Shown here in pieces: positions 55,460-64,000 of a stretch of 64,000 bases of DNA. Position 1 is the stretch's first letter, and each line of letters starts with the position of its first letter. Position numbers and translations under genes: made by a program. The stretch is from a virus, in the IMG/VR virus record IMGVR_UViG_3300037852_000136, positions 1 to 64,000 of that record. One strand, given 5' to 3'. The notes below the pieces were generated by a model. The model saw only the letters and a list, made by a program, of their open reading frames with translations, was not told the DNA's origin and ran no database searches.

Positions 55460-55641
55460 TGCTCACCGAGGACGAAGCCGCAACCAAGTGGTGCCCGTTC
55501 AACGTCGCACGCTCGACATCATCGCGCTGCATTGGTTCTGAGTGCATGATGTGGCAGTGGGGTCTTAAGCCGACCCCGCCAGACGCTTCCGCTCCCAAGG
55601 GTTATTGTGGGCTGTGCAATACGCAGTGGCGGCCGCAATGA
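55459..55641 (+). CDS. Small Cys-rich protein
   Basis: 60 residues. The ATG overlaps the upstream stop (TGATG). WCPFNVA, CIGSECMMW and YCGLCNTQW hold five Cys that fit a zinc site. Similar small zinc proteins occur between phage tail genes. Its stop overlaps the next ATG. Confidence 0.65.
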   Translation: MLTEDEAATKWCPFNVARSTSSRCIGSECMMWQWGLKPTPPDASAPKGYCGLCNTQWRPQ

Positions 55642-57926
55642 GTTTGGAGAAGCCCTCCCCTCCAGAATCCGAGCAGCCAAATCCCTACTACCCTATTGGG
55701 CCATCCCCGCTGCTGTTCGAAGAGTTCAAGGGCATCTCCACCGATGTTCCACGCATCGGCGTGGACGACCGACAAATGAGTTGGTGCGACGGCTTCATGC
55801 CGATCAAGAAGCGCAACTTGCGCACGCTTTACGGTAAAGGCCCGCTATTTTACACCGCCCCTGGCATTCTGACGATTGCGTTGTTCGGCTTCTATGAGAT
55901 TGGCGCGATCCCTTACGCGGTCGTGTTCTTGAGCGACGGCAGCATCGTGCAGGTGCAGGTATCGAACGGGGCGACGATACCGATTGCGCCTGCCGGCACA
56001 ATCATAAATCCTGTCATAACGAATGTCGGTTTTGATAACTATAGCAACCAGTACCTGATTATAGTTGCCAACCAAACGAACGGATACTGGTTGTGGGACG
56101 GGGCGTTGTTCTACCAATCGGGAACTCTTGGACCGACTGTTACGCTTACAAATGTGGGCGCTGGCTATAAGACGGTTCCTGTTGTAGTAGCGACAGGAGG
56201 AAGTGGAACAGGTGCTACTTTCGTGGCGTCGATCGCGAACGGCGTAGTGACCAACGTGGTCGAAACCAATCCCGGAACGGGATATCTGCCGGGGCAGACG
56301 ATCACGTTGGTCTTTTCAGGAGGCAATTCAGGTGGCTCGGGCGCTTCTTTGACCGCGGTTCTCAGTTCGACTGGCGGCGGCAGTGGTGCCACGTTTACGG
56401 TGGGGTTCACTGCCATATCAGGAAACCCCAATCACTGGAGAATATCTTCAGTCGGAGTCACGAGTGGCGGCAGCGGGTATTCACAATTTGCCACGCTTAA
56501 TGTAACACTAACGTCCAGCAACAGTACCGTTTTTACAAGCGCGACTCTTCAGCCTGTTGTCGCTTCTGGGGCGATAACCGGAGTGACGATCGTAAACGGC
56601 GGCGATTACGAGCGCAGTTTTACCTCAAGTCCTCCGACTGCGACGTTATCAACGTCTGATCCTGGAAACTTTCACGTCACGTCGGTCACGATCGGCAGTG
56701 GCGGCAGCAATTATAGCGGTTCGACCACCATCTTGGCTTCCGCTGGCGGCTCACCGGTTCAGCAGGCGACTTTACAACCCATCATCACCGGCGGCGTCAT
56801 CACGGGGGTGACCGTGGCGAGCGGCGGACTCTACGGCAGCAATACGCCGCCGACTCTTACGGTCAGCGACCCCGTTGTGAACGCGTCCGCCACGGTGGAG
56901 CTGATGCCATTTGGCGTTCAAGGCACCGCGGTTGAGACTTATGCGGGGCATGTGTGGGTGACGAACGGATCCGAGGTCAACGCTACTGCCCCCGGCAGTG
57001 TGGTGGACTTCGCCACGAGCGACGGCGGCGTTAGCTTCACGTCGCCTAGCAATATCTTCACGGCCCTTGTTTCGACCAACGGCTTCCTGTTCATGATTGG
57101 CGATTCAGCCACTGACTATATTTCGGGTGTGACCACCAGCGGCACCCCGCCGACTACGACTTACACCTATCTCAACGCCGATCCTGAGATCGGCACGCCT
57201 TACCCAGCGTCGGTGCTGCCCTTTGGAAATCTCCCGATGCTCGCCAATTCGATTGGCGTTTATCAGCTTGCGGGTTCGACCTTCACCAAGGTCAGCGACG
57301 ACCTCGACGGCTCGGGCATCCCCAACGGCTTGTGGAACTCGGTCGCCAATTTTGGCGGTAACCAGATCAGTTCTTCGAAGGCTACGGTCTTCGGCAAAAA
57401 AGTGTGGCTGTCGCTTGCTACCATCCTCGATCCGATCAGCGGCCTCCAAGTCAATAAGCTGTTCATGTGGAACGGCTCATATTGGTGGGCCACGATGCAG
57501 GATGTCACGCTTACGTTTATTGCGTCCTACGAAAATAATTCTGTTCTCACGGCTTACGGGACGGACGGCACGCGTATCTATCCGCTGTTCCAAACGCCTT
57601 CCGTCGGGTTCAGTAAGACAGTGCAGTCTCGCTTGTGGGACGCGCCCGGCGGTTACACGCACGTCAAGGCGGCCACTCGGCTTTGGGGCATCGCCTACGT
57701 TTATGCGAACACAAGCCCAACTTTCACGGTGAGCATCGACAACGAGAACGGAGTGATGGGAACGCCTTACACGATCACTCCCTCGGCGATCGGTTACTTC
57801 GAAATTCCACCTGAGGCAGTGGGGCAGCAGGGCATCATGACGGGCTTGACCATCACCACGTCCGCGGCCGACATGAGTCTGGTGAGCGTGGCGCTGCAGG
57901 ATGAAATCGTGGGGTACAGAGGATGA
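55638..57926 (+). CDS. Tail hub/stopper protein with G-x-G-Y repeats
   Basis: 762 residues from the ATG that overlaps the small gene's stop. The N-terminus (YYPIGPSPLLFEEFKGISTD then MSWCDGFMPIKKRNLRTLYG) and C-terminus (GVQGTAVETYAGHVWVTNGS, ATVFGKKVWLSLATILDPIS) form one beta-propeller-like body seen in podophage tail proteins (P22 gp10-like position). Residues about 160-420 are an insert of at least four G-x-G-Y modules (NVGAGYKTVPVVV, NPGTGYLPGQTITLVF, GGSGYSQFATLNVTL, GGSNYSGSTTIL). It probably closes the tail or binds fibres. Confidence 0.7.
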   Translation: MSLEKPSPPESEQPNPYYPIGPSPLLFEEFKGISTDVPRIGVDDRQMSWCDGFMPIKKRNLRTLYGKGPLFYTAPGILTIALFGFYEIGAIPYAVVFLSDGSIVQVQVSNGATIPIAPAGTIINPVITNVGFDNYSNQYLIIVANQTNGYWLWDGALFYQSGTLGPTVTLTNVGAGYKTVPVVVATGGSGTGATFVASIANGVVTNVVETNPGTGYLPGQTITLVFSGGNSGGSGASLTAVLSSTGGGSGATFTVGFTAISGNPNHWRISSVGVTSGGSGYSQFATLNVTLTSSNSTVFTSATLQPVVASGAITGVTIVNGGDYERSFTSSPPTATLSTSDPGNFHVTSVTIGSGGSNYSGSTTILASAGGSPVQQATLQPIITGGVITGVTVASGGLYGSNTPPTLTVSDPVVNASATVELMPFGVQGTAVETYAGHVWVTNGSEVNATAPGSVVDFATSDGGVSFTSPSNIFTALVSTNGFLFMIGDSATDYISGVTTSGTPPTTTYTYLNADPEIGTPYPASVLPFGNLPMLANSIGVYQLAGSTFTKVSDDLDGSGIPNGLWNSVANFGGNQISSSKATVFGKKVWLSLATILDPISGLQVNKLFMWNGSYWWATMQDVTLTFIASYENNSVLTAYGTDGTRIYPLFQTPSVGFSKTVQSRLWDAPGGYTHVKAATRLWGIAYVYANTSPTFTVSIDNENGVMGTPYTITPSAIGYFEIPPEAVGQQGIMTGLTITTSAADMSLVSVALQDEIVGYRG

Positions 57927-58270
57927 AGCTTACAGAACTAGAACCACGTTGGATCGTGCTAGACGGGCGCAAGGTAGGGATGCTGTTCCGTTGTCCGCAT
58001 TGCAGAGAAACATGGCTTTCGTGCTTTTTTGAAAAGATGCCAATCCTGAATGGCGGCCAATGGCCGAACCAAGTTGCGCTATTCAAAACGCTGGTCGGCG
58101 AGGATGAAGCGCATAATGTGGTTCCGTGCAAGAAGGACAAAGCTTGGAATTTAGCAGGGGCCGATCTTTCGAATTTATTTGATTTTTCAACGCTAACTGT
58201 TACTCCGTCACTTGACGCGAGTGCTTCGGGCCATTGGCACGGCTTTATAACGAATGGCGCGGCGCGATAA
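57923..58270 (+). CDS. DUF6527-like protein
   Basis: 115 residues, ATGA-coupled. FRCPHCRETWLSCFFEKMPI is the Cys-rich first half; LTVTPSLDASASGHWHGFIT then NGAAR is the TPS...HWHGFI.NG hallmark of DUF6527. The function of that family is unknown. It lies between structural genes. Confidence 0.7.
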   Translation: MKLTELEPRWIVLDGRKVGMLFRCPHCRETWLSCFFEKMPILNGGQWPNQVALFKTLVGEDEAHNVVPCKKDKAWNLAGADLSNLFDFSTLTVTPSLDASASGHWHGFITNGAAR

Positions 58271-58617
58271 TGCCTCTTGCTCAACTCAGCGCCGTTCCCC
58301 ACACTCCGGTTGAGACGCAGCAGTGGCAGTTTGCGAACGTTGCTTCGCATAGGGACATCATACGCCTCGTGGGCGTCACTAAGGGCATCCAGCTTGTGGA
58401 ATACCCTCTTGAGCCGTTCGACCCGAACGACCCTAACAGCTTGCAGAACTTCTTGAATCTTCATGCCGACATGCACCAGCAGATGGACAAGGCTCTCGGG
58501 CTGCCTAGTTACGCCTTGAGCGAGCTTGCCTGGACTGATAGTGTCGCCTTGGCGCAATGGATCAGCCAGCATTATGTTGAGCACCAAGCCGCCAGCTCGC
58601 TTTTAGGAGTCTCATGA
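58270..58617 (+). CDS. Small tail-region protein
   Basis: 115 residues from the ATG that overlaps the upstream stop. ASHRDIIRLVGVTKGIQLVE then SLQNFLNLHADMHQQMDKAL and DSVALAQWISQHYVEHQAAS. Helical with some His. Common in podophage tail regions; function unknown. Confidence 0.6.
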   Translation: MPLAQLSAVPHTPVETQQWQFANVASHRDIIRLVGVTKGIQLVEYPLEPFDPNDPNSLQNFLNLHADMHQQMDKALGLPSYALSELAWTDSVALAQWISQHYVEHQAASSLLGVS

Positions 58618-59114
58618 TGGCCACAGCCGAAGCCGTTCGGCAAACCACCAAGATGCCCAACGCCGCCGCGGTCGCTGGTAATCCGCCGTTGGCGGGCGCG
58701 CCCGTCACCCGCCGCTTCGATATCGCCGACCTGCAAAAGCATGGCGGCTGGATCATGGCCCGCCTCCAGAAGGCCCGACCAACCCTGAGCGAGCCGCAGA
58801 TCATGCAGTGGCTCAGGAGCATGATCTACTCGAACGAGCATCTTTTCCTCTACCAGGAGCACGGCTGCGCGCTCGCCCAGACGGTGCGGGAGGAGACGCT
58901 CGCCGGCACTCCGGTGGTGCGGGAGCGGTTCGTGTTCGCCGAGGAGGGCCATGCCGAGGGTGCTGCCGAGTTTTATACCCACATCTTGCAGTGGGCCAAG
59001 AACCAGGGTGTGACCACCATCGTGGTGGAAGAGATGACGGACGTGCCGCACGACTTGATCAAGGAGAAGCTCGGCCGCCTGTTCGAGCGCAAGCAGGTGT
59101 TCGCCCGCCTGTGA
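58614..59114 (+). CDS. Possible GNAT-fold protein
   Basis: 166 residues. VRERFVFAEEGHAEGAAEFY then THILQWAKNQGVTTIVVEEM resembles the acetyl-CoA-binding half of GNAT proteins, which occur before ejection proteins in podophages. The end (DLIKEKLGRLFERKQVFARL) fits the last GNAT strands. The acetyltransferase role is not proven. Its stop overlaps a dispersed hairpin. Confidence 0.6.
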   Translation: MMATAEAVRQTTKMPNAAAVAGNPPLAGAPVTRRFDIADLQKHGGWIMARLQKARPTLSEPQIMQWLRSMIYSNEHLFLYQEHGCALAQTVREETLAGTPVVRERFVFAEEGHAEGAAEFYTHILQWAKNQGVTTIVVEEMTDVPHDLIKEKLGRLFERKQVFARL

Positions 59115-59130
59115 CCCCGCTGACGCGGGG
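59115..59130. repeat. Dispersed hairpin, copy 28 (intergenic)
   Basis: CCCCGC-TGAC-GCGGGG between the 59114 stop and the next RBS, identical to the copy at 23955. Confidence 0.8.
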
Positions 59131-59143
59131 CTAGGAGTTGCCC

Positions 59144-59836
59144 ATGGCCTTCGACCCCAACTTCAACCTGACTGACCCGACCGGCGGCAACCAGACGCCC
59201 TCGCTCGACGGCAATATTGCCGGTGGCGCGGCCTCTAGCGGAGCTGGGGGCATCGCGTCCAGCCTGGGCAATATCGCGGGGCCGGGGCTCGCCCTCGGGG
59301 TGGGGGCCTACGACATCCTCAAGGGCGATCCGAACTCGGCGCCTGTGAACGCCCTCACCCAGGAGGCCGGCCAGCTTGGCGCAGAAGCCTCCCAGTTGAC
59401 CACCCAGGGGCAGGGCCTCCAGTCGTACCTGGAGCAGGGCACGCTCCCTCCGGCCCAGCAGGCGCAGCTGGAGCTGGCTCAGAACGCCGCCAGGGCCTCC
59501 ACCATCCAGGGGGCGGCCCAGCGCGGGCAGAACACCTCCCCGCTGGGGAACAGCGGCCTGAACCAGGATCTGAACTCGATCGGGCTGCAGACCGAGGTGG
59601 AGCGGGGGGCCTTGGAGAAGCAGCTGTTCGATGCCGGCAACAGCCTCATCACTCAGGGCAACCAGGCGCTTGGGATGGAGGTGGGCATCCAGGAGAAGCT
59701 CGCCGCGATCGACGCTCAGCAGCAACAGGACACCACCAACGCCATCATGGGGTTCGCCAAGTCGCTTGGGAGCATGGACTGGGGTAAGATCGGATCCTCC
59801 TTGACCCCCCTCTTGGCGCCTCTAGCGGCGGCGTAA
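59144..59836 (+). CDS. Internal virion/ejection protein
   Basis: 230 residues from the ATG at 59144 with AGGAG before it. Gly/Ala-rich hydrophobic start (GGIASSLGNIAGPGLALGVG), then Gln-rich helices (AQQAQLELAQNAARASTIQG, LGMEVGIQEKLAAIDAQQQQ). Small ejection proteins look like this. First of three in a row. Confidence 0.7.
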   Translation: MAFDPNFNLTDPTGGNQTPSLDGNIAGGAASSGAGGIASSLGNIAGPGLALGVGAYDILKGDPNSAPVNALTQEAGQLGAEASQLTTQGQGLQSYLEQGTLPPAQQAQLELAQNAARASTIQGAAQRGQNTSPLGNSGLNQDLNSIGLQTEVERGALEKQLFDAGNSLITQGNQALGMEVGIQEKLAAIDAQQQQDTTNAIMGFAKSLGSMDWGKIGSSLTPLLAPLAAA

Positions 59837-59851
59837 CCCCAAAGGGGCCAA

Positions 59852-61429
59852 ATGGCTGGTTTGCAGGGTGAGACGATCACGGGCGTCGAGGTGGACGGGG
59901 TGCCGACCTCTGGGCCGCCGATCGGTGGGGGAGACAATATCGCGGCGCCCGACAAGGTGACCTCGGGGCTTGCCGATATCCAGCAGCAAGGAAACACCGC
60001 CAAGGAGGGGTTGTACGGCAACATCGCTCACATGGCGAACGAGGATGCGTTTCGCGCGCATCACGCCTATGACGCCGAAGCTGCTACTGCGCACGACATT
60101 CCGACGTGGAACGAGGAGGAGCAGAAACAGAAGTTTGCCACCGACCCGGTGAGGGCGTTCGGCTCCGTGGGCAGCGTGTTCGCCATGATCGCCGCGGCTT
60201 TCACGCATCGCCCTATGATCAACGCCCTGCAAGGCTCGGCCGCCGCCATGGACGCCATCAAGGCGGGCGACGATAAAGCCTACGACCAAGCATTCACCGC
60301 CTATAAGACCAATGCGGACCTCGCCATTAAGCGTCACCAGATGATGCACGAGGAGTATCAGGATGCGCTGTCCTTGATGCACACCGACATGGCGGTTGGG
60401 GAAGCCCAGCTCAAGATGGCGGCCATGAAGTACGACGACAAGCAGATGCTGTTTCTGACCGAAAACGGTCTCAGCGATCTGCGCGACAAGCTCATCACGG
60501 GACGTGCCAAGGCGCTCGAATCGACCGTGGAGGCGAACAACAAGATTGACGCGTTGTCACTGCGCCGTCAGACATTCGACAGCATGAAGGCGGACGTAGA
60601 GAAGTCCGGTATCCCGAAGGACGATCCGCGCTATGCCGCCCTCATGGCGGAAGCTGGACGCCGGGCGTTCGCCGGTAAGGAAACCCCCATCGATCCGCAG
60701 ATGTGGCAGTGGGAGATGCAGCACGCGCAGGATCATGATGGCAAGGGGCCGACCGCCGAGGAGCGGCAGAAGTTTTACCAGGGCTTTCGGCTGACGGGCG
60801 CTGGTGTGGCAGGTGGCGCTGGCTCGAATCTTACCAAGGCGGTAGGCGCTTTGGAGGAGGATATCTACAAAGACAATATCGCGGCCGGGATGCCGGAGAC
60901 TGCCGCGCGTGCGGACGCGATCAAGCGGGCCAAGGAGGCGAACGCGCCACCCATCACCGGCAACGAGCGCGAGAAGCTTGAAGCGCATCTCGGGCAGTTC
61001 ACCGAGGCCGACACCCTGATCGATCGAGTCACCAGTACGCTCGATCGATACGTCGGGGCGGCGGGCGTCGCCGGCAAGGCGACCCGCATGGGCGAGCGGC
61101 TGAGCAACCTTGCGGGCGGCAAGGAAACCGATCGGGTGCAGTTGATGCGCGACATCAGCGAGTTGCAACTGATGGCTCCGCGCCTCTTGCTCGACGCTTC
61201 CGGCCGTCCGCTTGCCGCGGAGGCGGGTCACGTCAATGATGTGATTGCCGGGTTGAGCGCGGGCGATACCACTGCCAACACGCTACGCTCCATGAAGGAG
61301 ATCAAGGAGCAACTGGCGCGCATGAAGCAGCGGCAGGAGCAGCGTTTGGGAGAGACACCAAAATCTACTCCTGCTGCACCAGCTAAGCCGAAGGCTGCCC
61401 CGTGGGCGAACGATCCTGAAGTGCAATGA
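59852..61429 (+). CDS. Internal virion/ejection protein
   Basis: 525 residues, largely helical. AFGSVGSVFAMIAAAFTHRP is a hydrophobic segment; KRHQMMHEEYQDALSLMHTD and YDDKQMLFLTENGLSDLRDK are long helices. The end is a Pro/Ala/Lys tail. Position and composition fit a DNA-ejection protein that helps form the channel through the envelope. Coupled to the next gene by ATGA. Confidence 0.7.
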   Translation: MAGLQGETITGVEVDGVPTSGPPIGGGDNIAAPDKVTSGLADIQQQGNTAKEGLYGNIAHMANEDAFRAHHAYDAEAATAHDIPTWNEEEQKQKFATDPVRAFGSVGSVFAMIAAAFTHRPMINALQGSAAAMDAIKAGDDKAYDQAFTAYKTNADLAIKRHQMMHEEYQDALSLMHTDMAVGEAQLKMAAMKYDDKQMLFLTENGLSDLRDKLITGRAKALESTVEANNKIDALSLRRQTFDSMKADVEKSGIPKDDPRYAALMAEAGRRAFAGKETPIDPQMWQWEMQHAQDHDGKGPTAEERQKFYQGFRLTGAGVAGGAGSNLTKAVGALEEDIYKDNIAAGMPETAARADAIKRAKEANAPPITGNEREKLEAHLGQFTEADTLIDRVTSTLDRYVGAAGVAGKATRMGERLSNLAGGKETDRVQLMRDISELQLMAPRLLLDASGRPLAAEAGHVNDVIAGLSAGDTTANTLRSMKEIKEQLARMKQRQEQRLGETPKSTPAAPAKPKAAPWANDPEVQ

Positions 61430-64000
61430 CTGACACCAACACCATTGATCCCAAAGGCACCGATGCGTACTTCGGCCCGGTCACGCGCCGCGGGGCGGAA
61501 GCTGCCGACGCGCTTCCTGATAAGCCGCCAACTAAGATCGCGGGCGAGGACGATTACGCTGCGCTCAAGCCTGGCACCACGTTTGTGGATCCCGACGGCA
61601 AGACCCGCAAGAAGGCGTACGCGGTCACAGACGACGCCAGCTACGAGGCGGTGCCGGAGGGTGAGCACTACACCGACCCCGAGGGAAAGACGCGCCAGAA
61701 GCCCAAATATGAGGGCATCGATGTCACGGCGCAGACCCTTTACGATATGTCGATCAACGACAAGGAGCGGCAGAAGGCGCTTGAGCGCTCCTACCCCGGC
61801 AAGGTCAAGAAAAAGGGTGACGACTTCTACGTGGAGGACGAAGGCGGCGTGCTGCGCAAGCCAGGCCGCGGGCCATCGGCTGTAGGCGGTTTCATAGCCT
61901 CTCAGGTAGCTCCTGTAGGAGGGGCGATCGGCGGCTCGATCGGCGGTGCTGCGGTCGGTAGCGTGGCTCCCGGCCCCGGCACGGTCGCGGGGGGTATCGC
62001 GGGCGCGGCAGGCGGATCGGCCCTAGGTCAAGGCTTCAACGACGCCATCCTTCAGCTCGCGGGCGTCTACGACCGGTCAGGCAGCGAGGAAGCCGCGAAC
62101 CTGGGCGAAGCAGCCGCCTTCGGGGCCGTCGGCGAGGGCGCGGGACGCGCTATTGCGGGTGCGGCGCCGTTCATCAAAGGGAAGATAGCAAACACTCTTC
62201 CGGCTGCTGCCGCCAAGTTCCTGGGTGCTGATCCTGCCGGGTTGGAGCAGGCGATCGGTTTGAGCGAGAAGGGCGTCCTGGTGCCCCCATCAGGCTGGGC
62301 CAAAGAAGCGCCGCATATTCAGAACGTCGTAGAGGTGTTCGACCCGGCCTTCCACACTCAGAAGCCGCTGCTGCAGTCGGCGACCGAGCACTACGAGGAG
62401 AGCGCCACCAACATCGCAGAGAGCGTGGGCGCCAAGCCGGCCGGTAAATTCAGCGATCCACAGGCGGCGGTGTCGACCGAGAAGGCGGGTGAATCCATTC
62501 TGGGGCGTACCCGCGAGGAGTCGCGCATTGCGGACGAAAATTTGCGCAGGGCTCTGGAGTTGCGCAGAGGTGCAGCATCGGCTGATCTTGCTTCGAAGGA
62601 GGTAGCGGCTGGATCCCACATGGAGGCGCTCAAGCGCGCAGAGGTCGAAAGTCGCAAGGCCGCTGAAGCCGTGATCGACGAAGGCTTCAAGCACATTCAG
62701 GGCGATATCGACACCGCCATGAAGGTTGCGAAGGCAGGCGGCAATAGCGGCGACCTCTGGTGGAACGTGGGCGAGAAGCTCAAGGCGGTGAAGCAGGGCA
62801 TAGCGGCGCGGGCGTCCAAGATGTACGGCGAGGCGGATGCGCTGGCGGGCGATCATTTACCTAATGTTGAGGGGTTATCGGAATCCGCTGCCGATTTTCT
62901 TGCGCAATTGCCTGAAGGGTTTGAAGGGCGATACCCTTCGATCGTTAAGCAACTTCGCGATTTGGCGGGGGTGGAGAAACCACCACAACCTCCGAAGCCC
63001 ATAGTTCAAGATAATCAACCGCGTCCTCCCACAGTGCCAAAATATGATCAGGCTGTGCAGGATCAGTGGTTCGAAAATGAATTGCGTACCAATTTCGGAA
63101 CAAGTAGCAAAGCACTGGACGCTCAATCGAAATTGAGAGGGACTTCTCCAGATCAAATGCTTGATAGGTTGGCGCAACGACTTCAATTGGAAGCAGAAGC
63201 TGCGCGATGGTTAAAACCGCCAGTCAAGCCGACGTTCGGGCAGTTGCATGAGATGCGCTCGATCATTCGTCAGAACATCAACTATCACGACCTCACCCCC
63301 GGCATCCGGGAAGGCGTCTATAAGTTCTTTGCCAAGAAGGTGGATGAGATACTGCACGATCCCGAGGCGGTGCCAGCCCTGAAGGACGCATCTCAGGCGT
63401 TGAAGTTGGCTGACGCCTTCTATCGCGAAAATATGCGCCCCCTGACCGACAAGAATATTCAGGCGGTGGTGAGTGGGCTGGAGTCGGGGTTGCCGGCCGA
63501 TCCCAAGAACCTGTTTGACACCTTGGTGAAGGAAGGTCGATCGGACTTGACCAACAAGGTAAAAACATTGGTAGGTCCGAATTTGTGGGCTGGCGTGAAG
63601 GCGGCCGACACGCAGGAAATGCTGGATCAGGCCAAGACCCTGGTGCCGGGCCAGATCGATGGCAAGCGTTTCGCCCGGCAGGTGGTAGATCGGGTGCGTT
63701 CCGGGATGCTGGAGGCTGTGCACGGCAAGGAGGCATCCGCCAAGCTATTGGAGCAGGCGCAACGTGTCGCCATGCTGGACGGCAAGCTCGACATTTCGGC
63801 TCGCCCTGGTGACACCATTACGACCATCATCGGCAAGGCAAGAGCTGCCAAGGAGGCGGCTCAAGCGGCTGCCAAGGCGGATCCCCTCAAAACCTTGAGC
63901 AAGGAGATGCAAGGTATCGAGCGGGAATTTGCCGCCGAACGAAAAAAACTGCAAGCGATACGCAGTAACGATCCGCTGGCGTTCCTCTACAAACCGACAA
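61426..64000 (+). CDS. Large internal virion protein (3' partial)
   Basis: At least 858 codons, open to the right edge. The start overlaps the previous stop (ATGA). An acidic and basic N-terminus (GTTFVDPDGKTRKKAYAVTD) leads to a long Gly/Ala hydrophobic stretch (VGGAIGGSIGGAAVGSVAPG) that could insert in membranes, then long helices (ASKEVAAGSHMEALKRAEVE). This is the usual form of the large ejection protein of podophages. Between 62860 and 63230 the DNA is visibly richer in A+T and encodes a Pro/Gln-rich linker, perhaps a recombined segment. Confidence 0.7.
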   Translation, partial: MTDTNTIDPKGTDAYFGPVTRRGAEAADALPDKPPTKIAGEDDYAALKPGTTFVDPDGKTRKKAYAVTDDASYEAVPEGEHYTDPEGKTRQKPKYEGIDVTAQTLYDMSINDKERQKALERSYPGKVKKKGDDFYVEDEGGVLRKPGRGPSAVGGFIASQVAPVGGAIGGSIGGAAVGSVAPGPGTVAGGIAGAAGGSALGQGFNDAILQLAGVYDRSGSEEAANLGEAAAFGAVGEGAGRAIAGAAPFIKGKIANTLPAAAAKFLGADPAGLEQAIGLSEKGVLVPPSGWAKEAPHIQNVVEVFDPAFHTQKPLLQSATEHYEESATNIAESVGAKPAGKFSDPQAAVSTEKAGESILGRTREESRIADENLRRALELRRGAASADLASKEVAAGSHMEALKRAEVESRKAAEAVIDEGFKHIQGDIDTAMKVAKAGGNSGDLWWNVGEKLKAVKQGIAARASKMYGEADALAGDHLPNVEGLSESAADFLAQLPEGFEGRYPSIVKQLRDLAGVEKPPQPPKPIVQDNQPRPPTVPKYDQAVQDQWFENELRTNFGTSSKALDAQSKLRGTSPDQMLDRLAQRLQLEAEAARWLKPPVKPTFGQLHEMRSIIRQNINYHDLTPGIREGVYKFFAKKVDEILHDPEAVPALKDASQALKLADAFYRENMRPLTDKNIQAVVSGLESGLPADPKNLFDTLVKEGRSDLTNKVKTLVGPNLWAGVKAADTQEMLDQAKTLVPGQIDGKRFARQVVDRVRSGMLEAVHGKEASAKLLEQAQRVAMLDGKLDISARPGDTITTIIGKARAAKEAAQAAAKADPLKTLSKEMQGIEREFAAERKKLQAIRSNDPLAFLYKPT

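Noticed and set aside
3428-59130. All CCCGC/GCGGG hairpins as transcription terminators
   Set aside because: Only the copy at 31856 has a T-run; many others lie inside genes.
1-64000. tRNA genes
   Set aside because: I scanned for T-loop and anticodon patterns and found none I can support; a tRNA finder should be run.

Overview
The window is phage DNA from start to end; no bacterial housekeeping gene is visible. A large terminase, portal, major capsid protein, two adaptor-like proteins, a stopper-like protein and several ejection-type proteins are present. No tape measure, tail tube, sheath or baseplate gene is recognisable, so a short-tailed (podovirus-like) phage is the best inference. By eye the DNA is G+C rich. 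Some small proteins, such as the exported Cys-Cys protein at 11586, resemble families I associate with Bradyrhizobium and other Rhizobiales, so an alphaproteobacterial host is likely. Both ends cut through genes, so the genome extends beyond the window.

Layout. (1) 1-11.5 kb, rightward: tail fibre or host-interaction genes, including a Gly-rich LamG protein, a protein with a glycosidase-like domain and a pectin-lyase-fold protein. Most start with a signal-peptide-like segment, which is unusual for virion proteins. (2) 11.6-15.1 kb, rightward: lysis region with a GH25 endolysin and several membrane proteins, including a holin-like fusion. (3) 27.5-15.1 kb, leftward: a long chain of tightly coupled small genes plus the replication set: XRE-type regulator, family A DNA polymerase, RecB/Cas4-like nuclease, VRR-NUC nuclease, SNF2-type helicase and a candidate ssDNA-binding protein. 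(4) 27.7-32.4 kb, rightward: primase-helicase (AEP plus VapE), an AT-rich repeat region that could be an origin or control region, then small early genes with sigma70-like promoters and terminators. (5) 32.4-36.2 kb: a leftward regulator, a PAPS-reductase-like PP-loop protein, a DHH phosphoesterase and an RHH protein. (6) 36.2-42.1 kb: a sugar-transfer module (STELLO/RGP-like glycosyltransferase, second glycosyltransferase, TPR-glycosyltransferase, FkbM methyltransferase) interrupted by a serine recombinase with its own operator-promoter. (7) 42.1-44.3 kb: small accessory genes. (8) 44.3-64 kb: packaging, head, connector and ejection proteins, with two opposite-strand genes inserted after the portal.

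Three sequence-level systems cut across this map. One is a family of at least 25 short hairpins (CCCGC, 3-6 nt loop, GCGGG) between and inside genes, often encoding P-A-x-x-G in frame. The second is a set of promoters sharing the 9-mer YAAAGAGTA. The third is a set of three promoters sharing the inverted repeat GTAGT-N7-ACTAC. In addition, the leftward small genes are separated by copies of one intergenic block. Together these suggest a repressor-controlled, modular and possibly temperate phage. None of the functional assignments here was checked against a database.
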